Positions 1 to 7,720 of a DNA stretch of 45,720 nt are shown one piece after another. A model generated the notes under the pieces. That model was not told where the DNA came from. It was given only the letters and a program-made list of their open reading frames with translations, and did no database searches. This DNA is from JAZMZS01 sp045580775 (lineage in GTDB: Bacteria > Bacillota > Clostridia > Oscillospirales > CAG-272). The DNA lies in NCBI GenBank assembly GCA_045580775.1, contig JAZNOK010000135.1, forward strand, positions 1-45,720, written 5' to 3'. Made by a program: the position numbers and the translations under genes. Every line of letters begins with the position of its first letter. Position 1 is the stretch's first letter.

Positions 1-94
1 ACTTCCCCAGGCTCCTCAGCAGTTCAAGCAGCTTTTGATGGCTTCGGGATTTGACCGATACTTCCAGATCGCTCCATGCTTCCGTGATGAGGAT
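1..94. repeat. Artefactual direct repeat of 181-274
   Basis: Bases 1-94 are identical to 181-274, part of aspS, and the two copies sit on either side of the adapter. This is the product expected when a library insert of about 95 bases is read through into the adapter and joined to its own second copy. Genomic sequence therefore starts at about 180. The repeat should not be read as a biological duplication. Confidence 0.92.
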
Positions 95-179
95 AAGTCG
101 GATCGTAGCCATGTCGTTCTGTGAGCCAAGGAGATGATAGCCCCAGTTGTCTTTCCTAAGACCGCTTGGCCTCCGACTT
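95..179. other. Sequencing-library adapter (DNBSEQ/MGI type) left in the assembly
   Basis: Bases 95-133 begin AAGTCGGATCGTAGCCATG and match the MGI/BGI reverse adapter as I remember it. Bases 147-179 end CTTGGCCTCCGACTT and match the reverse complement of the forward adapter, with one extra T. The 13 bases between them have the place and size of a sample barcode. The stretch is synthetic DNA, not bacterial. An open frame starting at 134 runs through it, so its first 16 residues are adapter translation and must be removed from any AspRS prediction. Confidence 0.93.
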
Positions 180-181
180 CA

Positions 182-1393
182 CTTCCCCAGGCTCCTCAGC
201 AGTTCAAGCAGCTTTTGATGGCTTCGGGATTTGACCGATACTTCCAGATCGCTCCATGCTTCCGTGATGAGGATGCACGTCAGGACAGATCTCCCGGAGA
301 ATTCTATCAGCTTGACTTTGAGATGGCATTTGCAACGCAGGAAGACGTTTTCTCGGTTGCAGAGACAGTTATCTACAATACATTTACCAAATTCTCTGAC
401 AAAAAGGTTTCAAAGCCTCCGTTCCGCCGCATAACATTTGCGGATGCGATGCTAAAGTACGGCTCTGACAAACCTGACCTTCGTAACCCTCTGCTCATTC
501 AGGATCTCACCGATTTCTTTGCAAAGCATGAGTTTTTAAATATCAACGGAAGAACCGTTCCCTTCAAGAATAAGCTTGTCCGCGGTATAGTTGCCAACTA
601 CCTTGTCAAGAAGGATGGTGACGGCGATGGAAAGAAAGCATTCGAAAAAGCTATTGATGCGTACTCAAGAAGTATCGGAATGAAATTCGGTATAGGCTAT
701 ATCACACTTGAAGAAGGTGAATATAAGGGACCTATCGCCAAATTCCTTACCGAAGAGCAAAAATCAGAGCTTACAGCTCTCGTAGGTATCAAGGAAGGAG
801 AGACACTCTTCTTCATCTCTGATTCTGCGACAGTCATTGACAAGCTCTCGGGTGAGATGAGAACATGGATAGCAAACGAGCTTGGACTCATAAAAGACGA
901 CAGCTTTGAATTCTGCTTCATCGTTGATTTCCCCATGTACGAAAGAAACGAGGAAACCGGCAAGATAGACTTTACACACAATCCTTTCTCTATGCCGCAG
1001 GGAGGCATGGACGCACTGCTGAATAAAGATCCTCTTGATATTTTTGCATATCAATACGATATCGTTTGCAATGGCGTGGAGCTTTCATCAGGAGCTGTTC
1101 GTAACCACAATCCGGAAATAATGAAAAAAGCGTTTGAGATAGCAGGCTACGGCGAGGAAGATGTCAAGGCAAAATTCGGTGCTCTTTATACCGCTTTCTC
1201 ATACGGTGCACCTCCTCATCCAGGTATGGCTCCCGGAGTGCACACAATGATAATGCTCATTGCAGGTGAAGAGACTATCCGTGACGTAATCGCATTTCCT
1301 CTCAACGGCAATGCACAAGATCTCATGATGGGTGCACCCGGTGAAGTTACTGAGCAGCAACTGCGTGAAGTTCACATTAAGGTAAGAGACTGA
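182..1393 (+). CDS. aspS: Aspartyl-tRNA synthetase, C-terminal part (5' truncated at contig edge)
   Basis: Class II aminoacyl-tRNA synthetase that charges tRNA-Asp, or also tRNA-Asn if non-discriminating. The visible part begins in the catalytic core at LPQAPQQFKQ. Motif 2 (FRDEDAR) is present, followed by the inserted GAD-type domain, then HNPFSMPQGG, LSSGAVRNHNPE and the bacterial C-terminus (GAPGEVTEQQLREVHIK). The N-terminal anticodon-binding domain and motif 1 are missing because the contig ends here. At 1238-1246 motif 3 reads Gly-Val-His-Thr where the family has Gly-(Leu/Val)-(Asp/Glu)-Arg, so the ATP-contacting arginine is absent. It lies directly upstream of gatC-gatA-gatB, which suggests a non-discriminating enzyme feeding the amidotransferase. 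The apparent start at 134 lies in adapter sequence. Family is certain; activity is doubtful. Confidence 0.93.
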   Translation, partial: LPQAPQQFKQLLMASGFDRYFQIAPCFRDEDARQDRSPGEFYQLDFEMAFATQEDVFSVAETVIYNTFTKFSDKKVSKPPFRRITFADAMLKYGSDKPDLRNPLLIQDLTDFFAKHEFLNINGRTVPFKNKLVRGIVANYLVKKDGDGDGKKAFEKAIDAYSRSIGMKFGIGYITLEEGEYKGPIAKFLTEEQKSELTALVGIKEGETLFFISDSATVIDKLSGEMRTWIANELGLIKDDSFEFCFIVDFPMYERNEETGKIDFTHNPFSMPQGGMDALLNKDPLDIFAYQYDIVCNGVELSSGAVRNHNPEIMKKAFEIAGYGEEDVKAKFGALYTAFSYGAPPHPGMAPGVHTMIMLIAGEETIRDVIAFPLNGNAQDLMMGAPGEVTEQQLREVHIKVRD

Positions 1394-1446
1394 TCGTAAT
1401 TACCGGAATTTACAGCATAGCAAGCTCACGCTTGCTATGCCGATCA
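1391..1446 (+). other. Intercistronic hairpin between aspS and gatC
   Basis: A perfect 11-base stem (1415-1425 with 1430-1440, loop TCAC) is enclosed by a second pairing of TGATCG (1391-1396) with CGATCA (1441-1446). No T run follows, so it is not a classical terminator. It could protect or divide the aspS-gatCAB message. Confidence 0.6.
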
Positions 1447-1481
1447 ATGATTATATATGAGTGAAAAGGAGCAAAACGAAA

Positions 1482-1763
1482 ATGGATAAAAAAACACTCA
1501 GATTGCTAGAAATGCTAAATCAGCTCAGTTTGACTGAAAAACAAAAGGACGAAGTCATAGACTTTTTCTCAGTAAGAGAAAATGAATTAGAGTCTCTTGG
1601 CTCGATCGACACCTCAAATATTGAAAGAATGGTTCACGTAATGCCGATAATGACGGTAGTTCGTGAAGATGTAGTCTCACAAAAGTACACAAGAGACGAA
1701 CTCCAGTCCGGTGCACCCGAAACTGATGAGTACTACTGGTGTGTACCCAAGGTAGTTGAATAA
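1482..1763 (+). CDS. gatC: Asp/Glu-tRNA amidotransferase subunit C
   Basis: Small non-catalytic subunit that wraps around GatA and holds it to GatB in the complex that converts Asp-tRNA-Asn or Glu-tRNA-Gln to the amide forms. At 93 residues it has the usual length. It shows the family layout: an N-terminal helical pair (LLEMLNQLSLTEKQKDEV), the segment VHVMPIMTVVREDVV, which corresponds to the conserved His-Val-Leu-Pro...Arg-Glu-Asp of GatC, and a C-terminal VPKVVE. The ATG at 1482 is preferred over the GTG at 1461 because AAAGGAG at 1465-1471 sits 10 bases before it. It precedes gatA by 21 bases. Nothing in GatC looks degenerate, unlike its GatA partner. Confidence 0.9.
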   Translation: MDKKTLRLLEMLNQLSLTEKQKDEVIDFFSVRENELESLGSIDTSNIERMVHVMPIMTVVREDVVSQKYTRDELQSGAPETDEYYWCVPKVVE

Positions 1764-1784
1764 AGGGCTTGGGAGGATATCAAA

Positions 1785-2978
1785 ATGAAATTATATACAA
1801 CAAAGATAAATACATCTGAAGATAAGTCTTTTATCTGTGATGATATGATCCTCACAAAAGATATACCGACATCAGCCGGTTCAAAGATGCTGGATGGCTA
1901 CATCAGCCTTTTTGAAGCAGAAGTGTTGACTCGTGCTAAAGCGAGCGGATACACACTCGCAGGTAAATGTGCTGTTGGTGAGTTTGCGTTTGACACACTC
2001 GGAGAATCGTCTTTTGGCGGAGCAATTTACAAGGATAAGAAGCTTGTTTTAGCTGCAGCCCAGATAATAAGTTCCGGGGATGTAAACACAGCTATATGCC
2101 TCGATGCTAACGGTTCGGTCAGACGCGGGGCTGCTCAGTCAGGCCTTGTCAGTATCAAACCCACCTATGGTACAGTATCTCGTTTTGGTGCTGTTCCGGT
2201 AGCGTGTTCGGGTGATACCGTCAGCATTCTCGGCAAAACCGCCGATAACTGTGCCCAAATGCTGTCAATTATTCAAGGACATGATGATAAAGACGGAACC
2301 AGTCTGCCGCAGAGCCAATGCGATCTTGCCAAAATACCAACAGCTCCAAAGAAGATTGCTGTACTCAGATCTATGAACAAGGGTATTAACGAAGATGTAC
2401 AATCAAAGATCGATACTTTCTGTAAAGTTATGTCCGATTGCGGTATAGAAATATGCGAGATCGAAGATGATGTCATATTCAAGTCAAAGATCGCCTGGAA
2501 CATCCTCATGAGTGCTGAGCTCTGCAATAACGTCTCGAAATACGACGGAGTTAAATACGGATACCGTGCTGAAAACTTCAGCGGAATAGACGAATTATAC
2601 ACAAACAGCAGAACAGAAGCATTCGGAGATCTTCTGAAAACAGCAATACTCTTTGGTTCAGAGACTCTTTCAACTGAAAACTATATGAAAGTATATGATA
2701 AGTCTCTGCGTACCAGACGTGTTATAGCAGAAGCTTTTGCCTCCATTTTTGAATCTTTTGATGCTGTCATTATGCCGGCTTGCTCAAAGATGGAATATTC
2801 AGAGGAGCTTGTCAGCGAAAACAAGTATCTCTGCTATGAAGAAAACTTCTATACAGCTCCTGCATCAATCACAGGACTTCCTGCAGTAGTTGTAGGAGGC
2901 GTTCAGTTGGTAGGCAAAGCTTTCTCCGATACAACACTGCTAAACATAGCAAATCTCTATGAAAAGGAGGGCAAGTGA
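1785..2978 (+). CDS. GatA-like amidotransferase subunit A, shortened and lacking catalytic signature residues
   Basis: Amidase-signature protein in the gatA position. Normal GatA hydrolyses glutamine and channels ammonia to GatB using a Lys-cisSer-Ser triad. Here the protein is 397 residues against about 485, with the N-terminal helices missing. The canonical Lys-Asp-Asn aligns with Asp19-Asp20-Met21 (CDDMILTKD), so the catalytic lysine is gone. The GGSSGGS signature aligns with residues 85-91 (KKLVLAA), so the cis-serine is gone too. The nucleophile motif survives as DANGSVRR with Ser111. The region after it (KPTYGTVSRFG) and the C-terminal half (YDGVKYGYR, ITGLPAVVVGG, QLVGKAF) still follow GatA closely. 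The frame is intact, with GGGAGG before the start, so it is not an obvious pseudogene. Family membership is sure; loss of glutaminase activity is inferred from the alignment by eye. Confidence 0.85.
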   Translation: MKLYTTKINTSEDKSFICDDMILTKDIPTSAGSKMLDGYISLFEAEVLTRAKASGYTLAGKCAVGEFAFDTLGESSFGGAIYKDKKLVLAAAQIISSGDVNTAICLDANGSVRRGAAQSGLVSIKPTYGTVSRFGAVPVACSGDTVSILGKTADNCAQMLSIIQGHDDKDGTSLPQSQCDLAKIPTAPKKIAVLRSMNKGINEDVQSKIDTFCKVMSDCGIEICEIEDDVIFKSKIAWNILMSAELCNNVSKYDGVKYGYRAENFSGIDELYTNSRTEAFGDLLKTAILFGSETLSTENYMKVYDKSLRTRRVIAEAFASIFESFDAVIMPACSKMEYSEELVSENKYLCYEENFYTAPASITGLPAVVVGGVQLVGKAFSDTTLLNIANLYEKEGK

Positions 2979-2979
2979 T

Positions 2980-4419
2980 ATGAATTACGAAACCGTCATC
3001 GGTCTGGAGGTACACATAGAACTCGCGACCAATTCAAAAATATTCTGTTCATGCTCTGCCCACTCCTTCGGAGCCGACCCAAACGAACATGTATGCCCTG
3101 CTTGTTGCGGTATGCCGGGTATGCTTCCGGTAGTTAACAAAAGAGTCGTCGATTACGGTATGAAGGCCGGTCTGATGCTCAACTGTGATATCAACCGCAT
3201 AACAACCTTTGATAAAAAGAGCTACTATTACCCTGATCTACCCTCTGCCTATCAAACTACACAATGGTTCTCCCCGGTCGCAGTAAACGGCAGAGTAGAT
3301 ATTGAGACATCGAAAGGCAAAAAAAGCATCCGAATAAAACAGATTCACATGGAAGAGGACGCAGGAAAGCTCGTACACGATATTCGCGAAGACACAACAC
3401 ACGTAGACTTCAACCGTACAAGCGTCCCTCTGATAGAAATAGTAAGCCAACCTGATCTATCGAGTGCGGAAGAAGTGGAAGCTTACCTCGACCGTCTAAA
3501 GACACTGCTCCGCTATGCAAAAGTAGCAGAGTGTGAAATGGCACACGGCACGATGCGATGCGACGTTAATCTCTCAGTAAAACCTGAGGGCAGTGATGTT
3601 CTTGGAGTTCGTACTGAGATGAAAAACATGAATTCTATTGAAGCTATCAAACGTGCTATCGAATATGAGACCGCACGTCATATAGATGCAATAGAGAACA
3701 AAACAGAGATACTCGTTCAAGAGACACGCCGCTGGGATGATATCAAGGGCAAGAGCTACGCCATGAGAACCAAGGAAACTGCGGGAGATTACAGGTACTT
3801 CCCTGATCCTAATGTAATGCCCATTGTGATAGATGATGAGTGGTATAACTCTATATCATCAACGCTTCCGGAATTTCCCGAAGTCAAGCGTAAGAGATAC
3901 ATGGAAGAATTCGGACTTTCCGATTATGACGCCGAGCAGCTTTCCAAGAGTATCGTTCTCTGCGAGTGTTTTGAAGAAGCGGTAAAGATCTGCGGAAGTG
4001 CTAAGGATGCTGTAAACTGGATACTCACCGACGTTATCGGTACTCTGAAAGCAAAGAAAATGACCACTGAAATGCTCGACATAGATGCATCAGCATTCGG
4101 ACAGCTCATCCTTCTTGTCATAGACGGAAAAGTAGGTAGAGCCAACGCAAAGAAGATACTTGCAGATATGTTTGATGATAAGAGTATTGTTCCCGAAGAG
4201 TATGCAAAAGATAAAGGATATATCGTATCTAACGACACAGGATTGATCGAAAAGGTCGTATGTGATGTGATTGCATCAGATCCCAAATCAGTTGCTGACT
4301 ACAAGGGAGGAAAAGAAAAAGCACTCATGTCTCTGTTCGGAAAATGTATGAAAGAGCTCAAGGGTAACTGTGATCCTCAAACATTGCGTCAGATCCTCAT
4401 AAACAGTATTAACAAATAA
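2980..4419 (+). CDS. gatB: Asp/Glu-tRNA amidotransferase subunit B
   Basis: Kinase and transamidase subunit: phosphorylates the side-chain carboxylate of Asp-tRNA-Asn or Glu-tRNA-Gln and replaces it with ammonia. At 479 residues it has the normal length. It begins ETVIGLEVHIEL, with the metal-binding Glu and His. A zinc knuckle of the CxC...CxxC type follows (FCSCS, VCPACC). HMEEDAGK, NRTSVPLIEIVSQPD, GTMRCDVNLSV and DYRYFPDPNV are all present. The C-terminal tRNA-binding YqeY-like tail ends DPQTLRQILINSI. The start at 2980 is set by AAGGAGG at 2964-2970, which lies inside the 3' end of gatA; only one base separates the two genes. All GatB active-site motifs I can check look intact, in contrast to GatA. 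Confidence 0.95.
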   Translation: MNYETVIGLEVHIELATNSKIFCSCSAHSFGADPNEHVCPACCGMPGMLPVVNKRVVDYGMKAGLMLNCDINRITTFDKKSYYYPDLPSAYQTTQWFSPVAVNGRVDIETSKGKKSIRIKQIHMEEDAGKLVHDIREDTTHVDFNRTSVPLIEIVSQPDLSSAEEVEAYLDRLKTLLRYAKVAECEMAHGTMRCDVNLSVKPEGSDVLGVRTEMKNMNSIEAIKRAIEYETARHIDAIENKTEILVQETRRWDDIKGKSYAMRTKETAGDYRYFPDPNVMPIVIDDEWYNSISSTLPEFPEVKRKRYMEEFGLSDYDAEQLSKSIVLCECFEEAVKICGSAKDAVNWILTDVIGTLKAKKMTTEMLDIDASAFGQLILLVIDGKVGRANAKKILADMFDDKSIVPEEYAKDKGYIVSNDTGLIEKVVCDVIASDPKSVADYKGGKEKALMSLFGKCMKELKGNCDPQTLRQILINSINK

Positions 4420-4421
4420 TT

Positions 4422-4459
4422 AAAAAATACGGACTGTTCAATTACGGTCCGTATTTTTT
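4422..4459 (+). terminator. Terminator of the aspS-gatCAB operon
   Basis: A 13-base stem (4422-4434 with 4447-4459) encloses a 12-base loop. The GC part is TACGGAC/GTCCGTA and it is followed by six T. It starts three bases after the gatB stop. Confidence 0.9.
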
Positions 4460-4512
4460 CATCCCAGACAAAAGATGCGGAGAAAAAAATATGACGTTTT
4501 TCTCTTTTTCTG

Positions 4513-4541
4513 TTGACATCTTTCAACTCGCATGTTATAAT
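4513..4541 (+). promoter_or_regulatory. Consensus promoter of sdpR-sdpI
   Basis: TTGACA at 4513-4518 and TATAAT at 4536-4541 with exactly 17 bases between them: a perfect sigma-A promoter. The predicted transcription start at about 4548 falls inside the palindromic operator. Confidence 0.92.
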
Positions 4542-4542
4542 A

Positions 4543-4564
4543 CATTTAACAGTTAGGTTAAATG
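4543..4564. promoter_or_regulatory. Perfect palindromic operator for the ArsR/SdpR repressor
   Basis: CATTTAAC (4543-4550) and GTTAAATG (4557-4564) form a perfect 8-base inverted repeat with a 6-base spacer. It begins two bases after the -10 box and covers the transcription start. An ArsR-fold dimer bound here would block its own promoter, matching the autorepression known for SdpR. Confidence 0.8.
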
Positions 4565-4582
4565 TTAAATGAGGGGTGGACT

Positions 4583-4861
4583 ATGGGACTGCAAAACACA
4601 TTACGAGCACTATCTGATCCAACAAGACGAGAAATACTAAATCTGCTCAAACATGGACGAATGAGTGCAGGAGATATCGTAGCTCAATTTGATGTAACAG
4701 GAGCATCTATATCAAGACACCTGTCTGTGCTCAAAGAAGCTGACCTAATACGCGACACAAGGGAGGGAAAGTATATATACTATGAAATTAACACTTCTGT
4801 CCTTGAGGAGATCATGTTATGGATAGAAGCCTTGAAAGGAGATTGCAATGAAGATCAATAA
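4583..4861 (+). CDS. sdpR: ArsR-family autorepressor, SdpR type
   Basis: DNA-binding repressor of 92 residues. It opens LRALSDPTRREILNLLKHGRMSAGDI, the hallmark of ArsR winged-helix proteins and nearly the wording of Bacillus SdpR. A recognition helix (VTGASISRHLSVLKEADLI) and the wing (REGKYIYYEIN) follow. No cysteine metal site is visible in the usual place, so it is unlikely to sense metal. In Bacillus, SdpR represses sdpRI until the membrane protein SdpI sequesters it after binding the SDP toxin. The ATG at 4583 follows GAGGGG with a 6-base gap; an earlier in-frame ATG at 4562 lies inside the operator and is unlikely. It overlaps sdpI by 14 bases, so translation is probably coupled. Confidence 0.92.
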   Translation: MGLQNTLRALSDPTRREILNLLKHGRMSAGDIVAQFDVTGASISRHLSVLKEADLIRDTREGKYIYYEINTSVLEEIMLWIEALKGDCNEDQ

Positions 4862-5942
4862 ACTCAAGATGATAATATCAACCGTCATTATTTTTTTACC
4901 GACTGTCTTTGGACTCATATTTTCAAAACAACTATCACAAACCATAGCAATACATTGGGGTTTAGACGGAAATCCTGATCAGTATGCTTCGACATTGTGG
5001 GTTGTTGTACTTTTCCCTGCTCTAATTGCTATACTACAATGGATATGTGTTTTTATAACCAACAAAACAAACCAAAACATAAAACAAAGCAAAAAGGTAC
5101 TAGAACTGATATATTGGATTTGTCCTGCTATATCTATCTTTTCAAGCGGAGTCATCTACTCTGCAGGATTAGGATTGAAACCTGACATGCTGTTTTTGAT
5201 GTGTTGCTTCTTTGGTATTCTTTTTATCATAATCGGAAACTATATGCCGAAATGTTTACAAAACAGTACCGTGGGTATAAAGATTAAATGGACACTGGCG
5301 AACGAGGAAAACTGGAATGCTACGCATCGTTTTACAGGCAGAGTATGGTTTTTTAGCGGAATTGTTCTCTTTCTTATTGCTTTTCTGCAAGGTAACATTC
5401 GATACTATTGCATTACAACAGTAATGATTGTGGCAATCATGTCTCCTCTCGTCTATTCATATATATATTACAGAAAACAACTATCGGGCGGTGCTCTTAC
5501 AAAAGATGATTTCAAATATCAATGTTCAAGCAAAAGAGCCGCAATTGTCGGCACAATTGTTACTGTTATTATACTTGCGACGGTGCTTTTTATCATGTTT
5601 ACAGGCAATGTTAAGATTGGCTTTTATGATGATAAACTTGAAATTGACGCAACCTACTGGGAAGACACTTTTCTTAATTTCTCAGATATATCAGACGTCG
5701 AGTATATAAATTCTATTGAAAAAGCAGAGAGATTAAACGGATTTGCCTCAGGTAGACTCATGCTCGGATGGTTTAACTCACAAGAGCTTGAAAATCATAC
5801 CCGATATATGTATATCTCATGTAAAAGTTGTGTTCTCATTACTACAAAAGAAGGAAAGAAACTGGTTATAAACAGACCTGATGAATCTCAGACATGGGCA
5901 CTTTATGAAGATTTATTATTGCGACTCGATCATCTCAAATAA
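4848..5942 (+). CDS. sdpI: SdpI-family membrane protein with DUF1648 and C-terminal PH-like domain
   Basis: Multi-pass membrane protein of 364 residues. It contains the DUF1648 signature IHWGLDGNPDQYAS after the first membrane helix. About eight hydrophobic segments follow, including VVLFPALIAILQWICVFI, MCCFFGILFIIIGNYM and GTIVTVIILATVLFIM. The C-terminal 110 residues are soluble and end in GKKLVINRPDESQTWALYEDLL, which resembles a bacterial PH-like domain. Bacillus SdpI gives immunity to the SDP killing peptide and ties up SdpR. No toxin gene (sdpC) or maturation genes are visible, so this is probably a stand-alone envelope-stress or immunity pair. It overlaps the 3' end of sdpR. Confidence 0.88.
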   Translation: MKINKLKMIISTVIIFLPTVFGLIFSKQLSQTIAIHWGLDGNPDQYASTLWVVVLFPALIAILQWICVFITNKTNQNIKQSKKVLELIYWICPAISIFSSGVIYSAGLGLKPDMLFLMCCFFGILFIIIGNYMPKCLQNSTVGIKIKWTLANEENWNATHRFTGRVWFFSGIVLFLIAFLQGNIRYYCITTVMIVAIMSPLVYSYIYYRKQLSGGALTKDDFKYQCSSKRAAIVGTIVTVIILATVLFIMFTGNVKIGFYDDKLEIDATYWEDTFLNFSDISDVEYINSIEKAERLNGFASGRLMLGWFNSQELENHTRYMYISCKSCVLITTKEGKKLVINRPDESQTWALYEDLLLRLDHLK

Positions 5943-5984
5943 AATAAATGCTCGGCTGACAGCCGAGCATTTATTTTATTTGAG
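5934..5984. terminator. Bidirectional terminator, perfect 25-base palindrome
   Basis: Bases 5934-5958 are the exact reverse complement of 5960-5984, leaving a one-base centre. The GC core is GCTCGGCTG. A/T runs on both sides serve both strands. It covers the last bases of sdpI and of the convergent sialidase-fold gene. Confidence 0.93.
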
Positions 5985-7688
5985 AACAACTTCAAACCAT
6001 GAATCAATATCGTCCTTAACTGTTTTTGTAAAATGCGAGGTAACAAGTCCCTCGTCAGTCATTTCATCCAGCTCCGCATATACAGAAAACTTCTGCATAT
6101 CTTTCACCGGCTTTTCTATTGAAATAACAGTGGCGGTTCCCCATTCATCCTGATTATCCGTATCTGATGATGTAATAGCAAAGCTACGGTACTCACAATC
6201 CATCGGCTCTCCGTTGAGCGTGACGGACACCCCATTCGAATTTCTTGTGAGCATAATATCCTCACCTTCGACAGAAAGGTAAATCTTCTCTGCATCCTTT
6301 TCATCAGTGGTCTTGTCAAGTCGATCTATTCTTATAAACAAATGATCACAGCTATGCATAAAACCAAGCGAAACCTGTGCATCCGTCTCGGCACCGAGGA
6401 ACAAAGCATCTGTACTCTGCTCCCATGCTTTATCTGCATATATATCGCAAGACACACATTTGGGTGCGTATATAGTATGATTTAGATAATAACGGCAGAG
6501 CATCATATCATTGTCACTTGTCCATGGGCGTGTAGTTCTATCTTCCCACACCTTAGGCATAGCGGCTATCACGCGGTGAGAGGCATCCACGCACAAGCAT
6601 CCCCAATATCCCGGATGACCGTCAAAAGCGACAATATCATGCTCTGAAGTTAGGTTCTTTGCATATTCATCGCCAAGCCTGAGGTGGAACTGGTCTGCGG
6701 TATTATAGGATAAAAGCGTCTCGCCTGACTCAAACTGAACTATGTACGGACCTGCACCAAAGTCAAATGCCGTGTTCTTATCTTCGGGTCCGTCTTCGTC
6801 TATATCCAATTCTCTTGCCCAGTTATCGTGAGTATAGCTCATAGTCAGCAAAAATCTTCCGCGAGCCATGTCTGATTCGGTAGCAAGTGCAATATCCCCA
6901 TTATGAAGCTCTACTGCCACGGGCATTTGATTTGTAAAGCACTTTGTTCCATTGTCAAGCGACTCAACATAGCTCTGTGTAACTCTATGTGCAGCGTAAG
7001 GCGGCTCCTTTACATCCGGGGTCCATGTATGTCCACCGTCAAAAGAACGTATTATAGCACTACCGCTTGAGGTATGGATCTTTGCATCAGTCTTTACTCT
7101 TGGTTCATAATAGAATTTTGGTGCTGTATGAGAAAAATACAACTGAAGTTCTCCGCTCTTGAGAAGTAAAGGTGCACTTTCCCAGTTTCTTCCAAGATAT
7201 ATCTGTTTTCCTTCGGACCAGGTCATTCCGTTATCGTTTGATCTTTTCATCACGATACCGCTATATTTTGAATCAAGATTATATCCCGATCTGTATCTGT
7301 ATGAACAAAAGGCAAGTATCTCGCCATCCGGCATTACCTGAGCATCGCAATTACACCAGTATATGTAATCTTCTTCACCGTCATCTCTGACAGTTTTATA
7401 AGACATAAAAATAGGCTCTCTCGCAGTCCAGTTAAGTCCATCCTTACTCTTTGTATAAAAGCAATTACCCGAAACTCTGCCATCTTGATGGAACATAATG
7501 TAACTTCCGTCCAAAAGAACTTTGATCCTTGGATAATACACTCTCTTTGAAAAAGCAGCACTACTCTCCCCATCAATAATTCTGAAGCTACGTCTGTCTG
7601 CTTCAATCTGAGACTTGTGAGTTATTTTTGCGTGAGAATCTGCCCCCTGTGTATCACAGTTCAGATTCGATATGTTTCTTACTATCAT
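5976..7688 (-). CDS. Sialidase-fold (BNR/Asp-box) protein with C-terminal CBM9-like domain, no signal peptide
   Basis: A 570-residue protein predicted to form a six-bladed propeller of the sialidase superfamily. Asp-box motifs (Ser-x-Asp-x-Gly-x-Thr-Trp) occur as SKDGLNWT, SNDNGMTWSE and SFDGGHTWTP. The sequence YYPRIKVLLDGSYIMF near residue 50 replaces the usual Arg-Ile-Pro of sialidases but keeps an arginine. After about residue 400 a beta-rich domain (SCDIYADKAWEQSTDALFLG, LFIRID) resembles the CBM9-like module of its paralogue at 10770-12620. There is no signal peptide, so it may act on short glycans inside the cell. The start follows GGAGG. Substrate is unknown; an exo-glycosidase role (sialidase or GH93-like) is only inferred. 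Confidence 0.82.
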   Translation of the reverse strand: MIVRNISNLNCDTQGADSHAKITHKSQIEADRRSFRIIDGESSAAFSKRVYYPRIKVLLDGSYIMFHQDGRVSGNCFYTKSKDGLNWTAREPIFMSYKTVRDDGEEDYIYWCNCDAQVMPDGEILAFCSYRYRSGYNLDSKYSGIVMKRSNDNGMTWSEGKQIYLGRNWESAPLLLKSGELQLYFSHTAPKFYYEPRVKTDAKIHTSSGSAIIRSFDGGHTWTPDVKEPPYAAHRVTQSYVESLDNGTKCFTNQMPVAVELHNGDIALATESDMARGRFLLTMSYTHDNWARELDIDEDGPEDKNTAFDFGAGPYIVQFESGETLLSYNTADQFHLRLGDEYAKNLTSEHDIVAFDGHPGYWGCLCVDASHRVIAAMPKVWEDRTTRPWTSDNDMMLCRYYLNHTIYAPKCVSCDIYADKAWEQSTDALFLGAETDAQVSLGFMHSCDHLFIRIDRLDKTTDEKDAEKIYLSVEGEDIMLTRNSNGVSVTLNGEPMDCEYRSFAITSSDTDNQDEWGTATVISIEKPVKDMQKFSVYAELDEMTDEGLVTSHFTKTVKDDIDSWFEVVLK

Positions 7689-7720
7689 GACATCCTCCGA
7701 TGTATAATATTTATATTTTT

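Noticed and set aside
134..181. ATG at 134 as the start of AspRS
   Set aside because: The codons before about 182 translate adapter and barcode sequence; the true start is missing at the contig edge.
1461..1481. GTG at 1461 as the gatC start
   Set aside because: The ribosome site AAAGGAG lies inside this stretch, 10 bases before the ATG at 1482, which also fits the family length.
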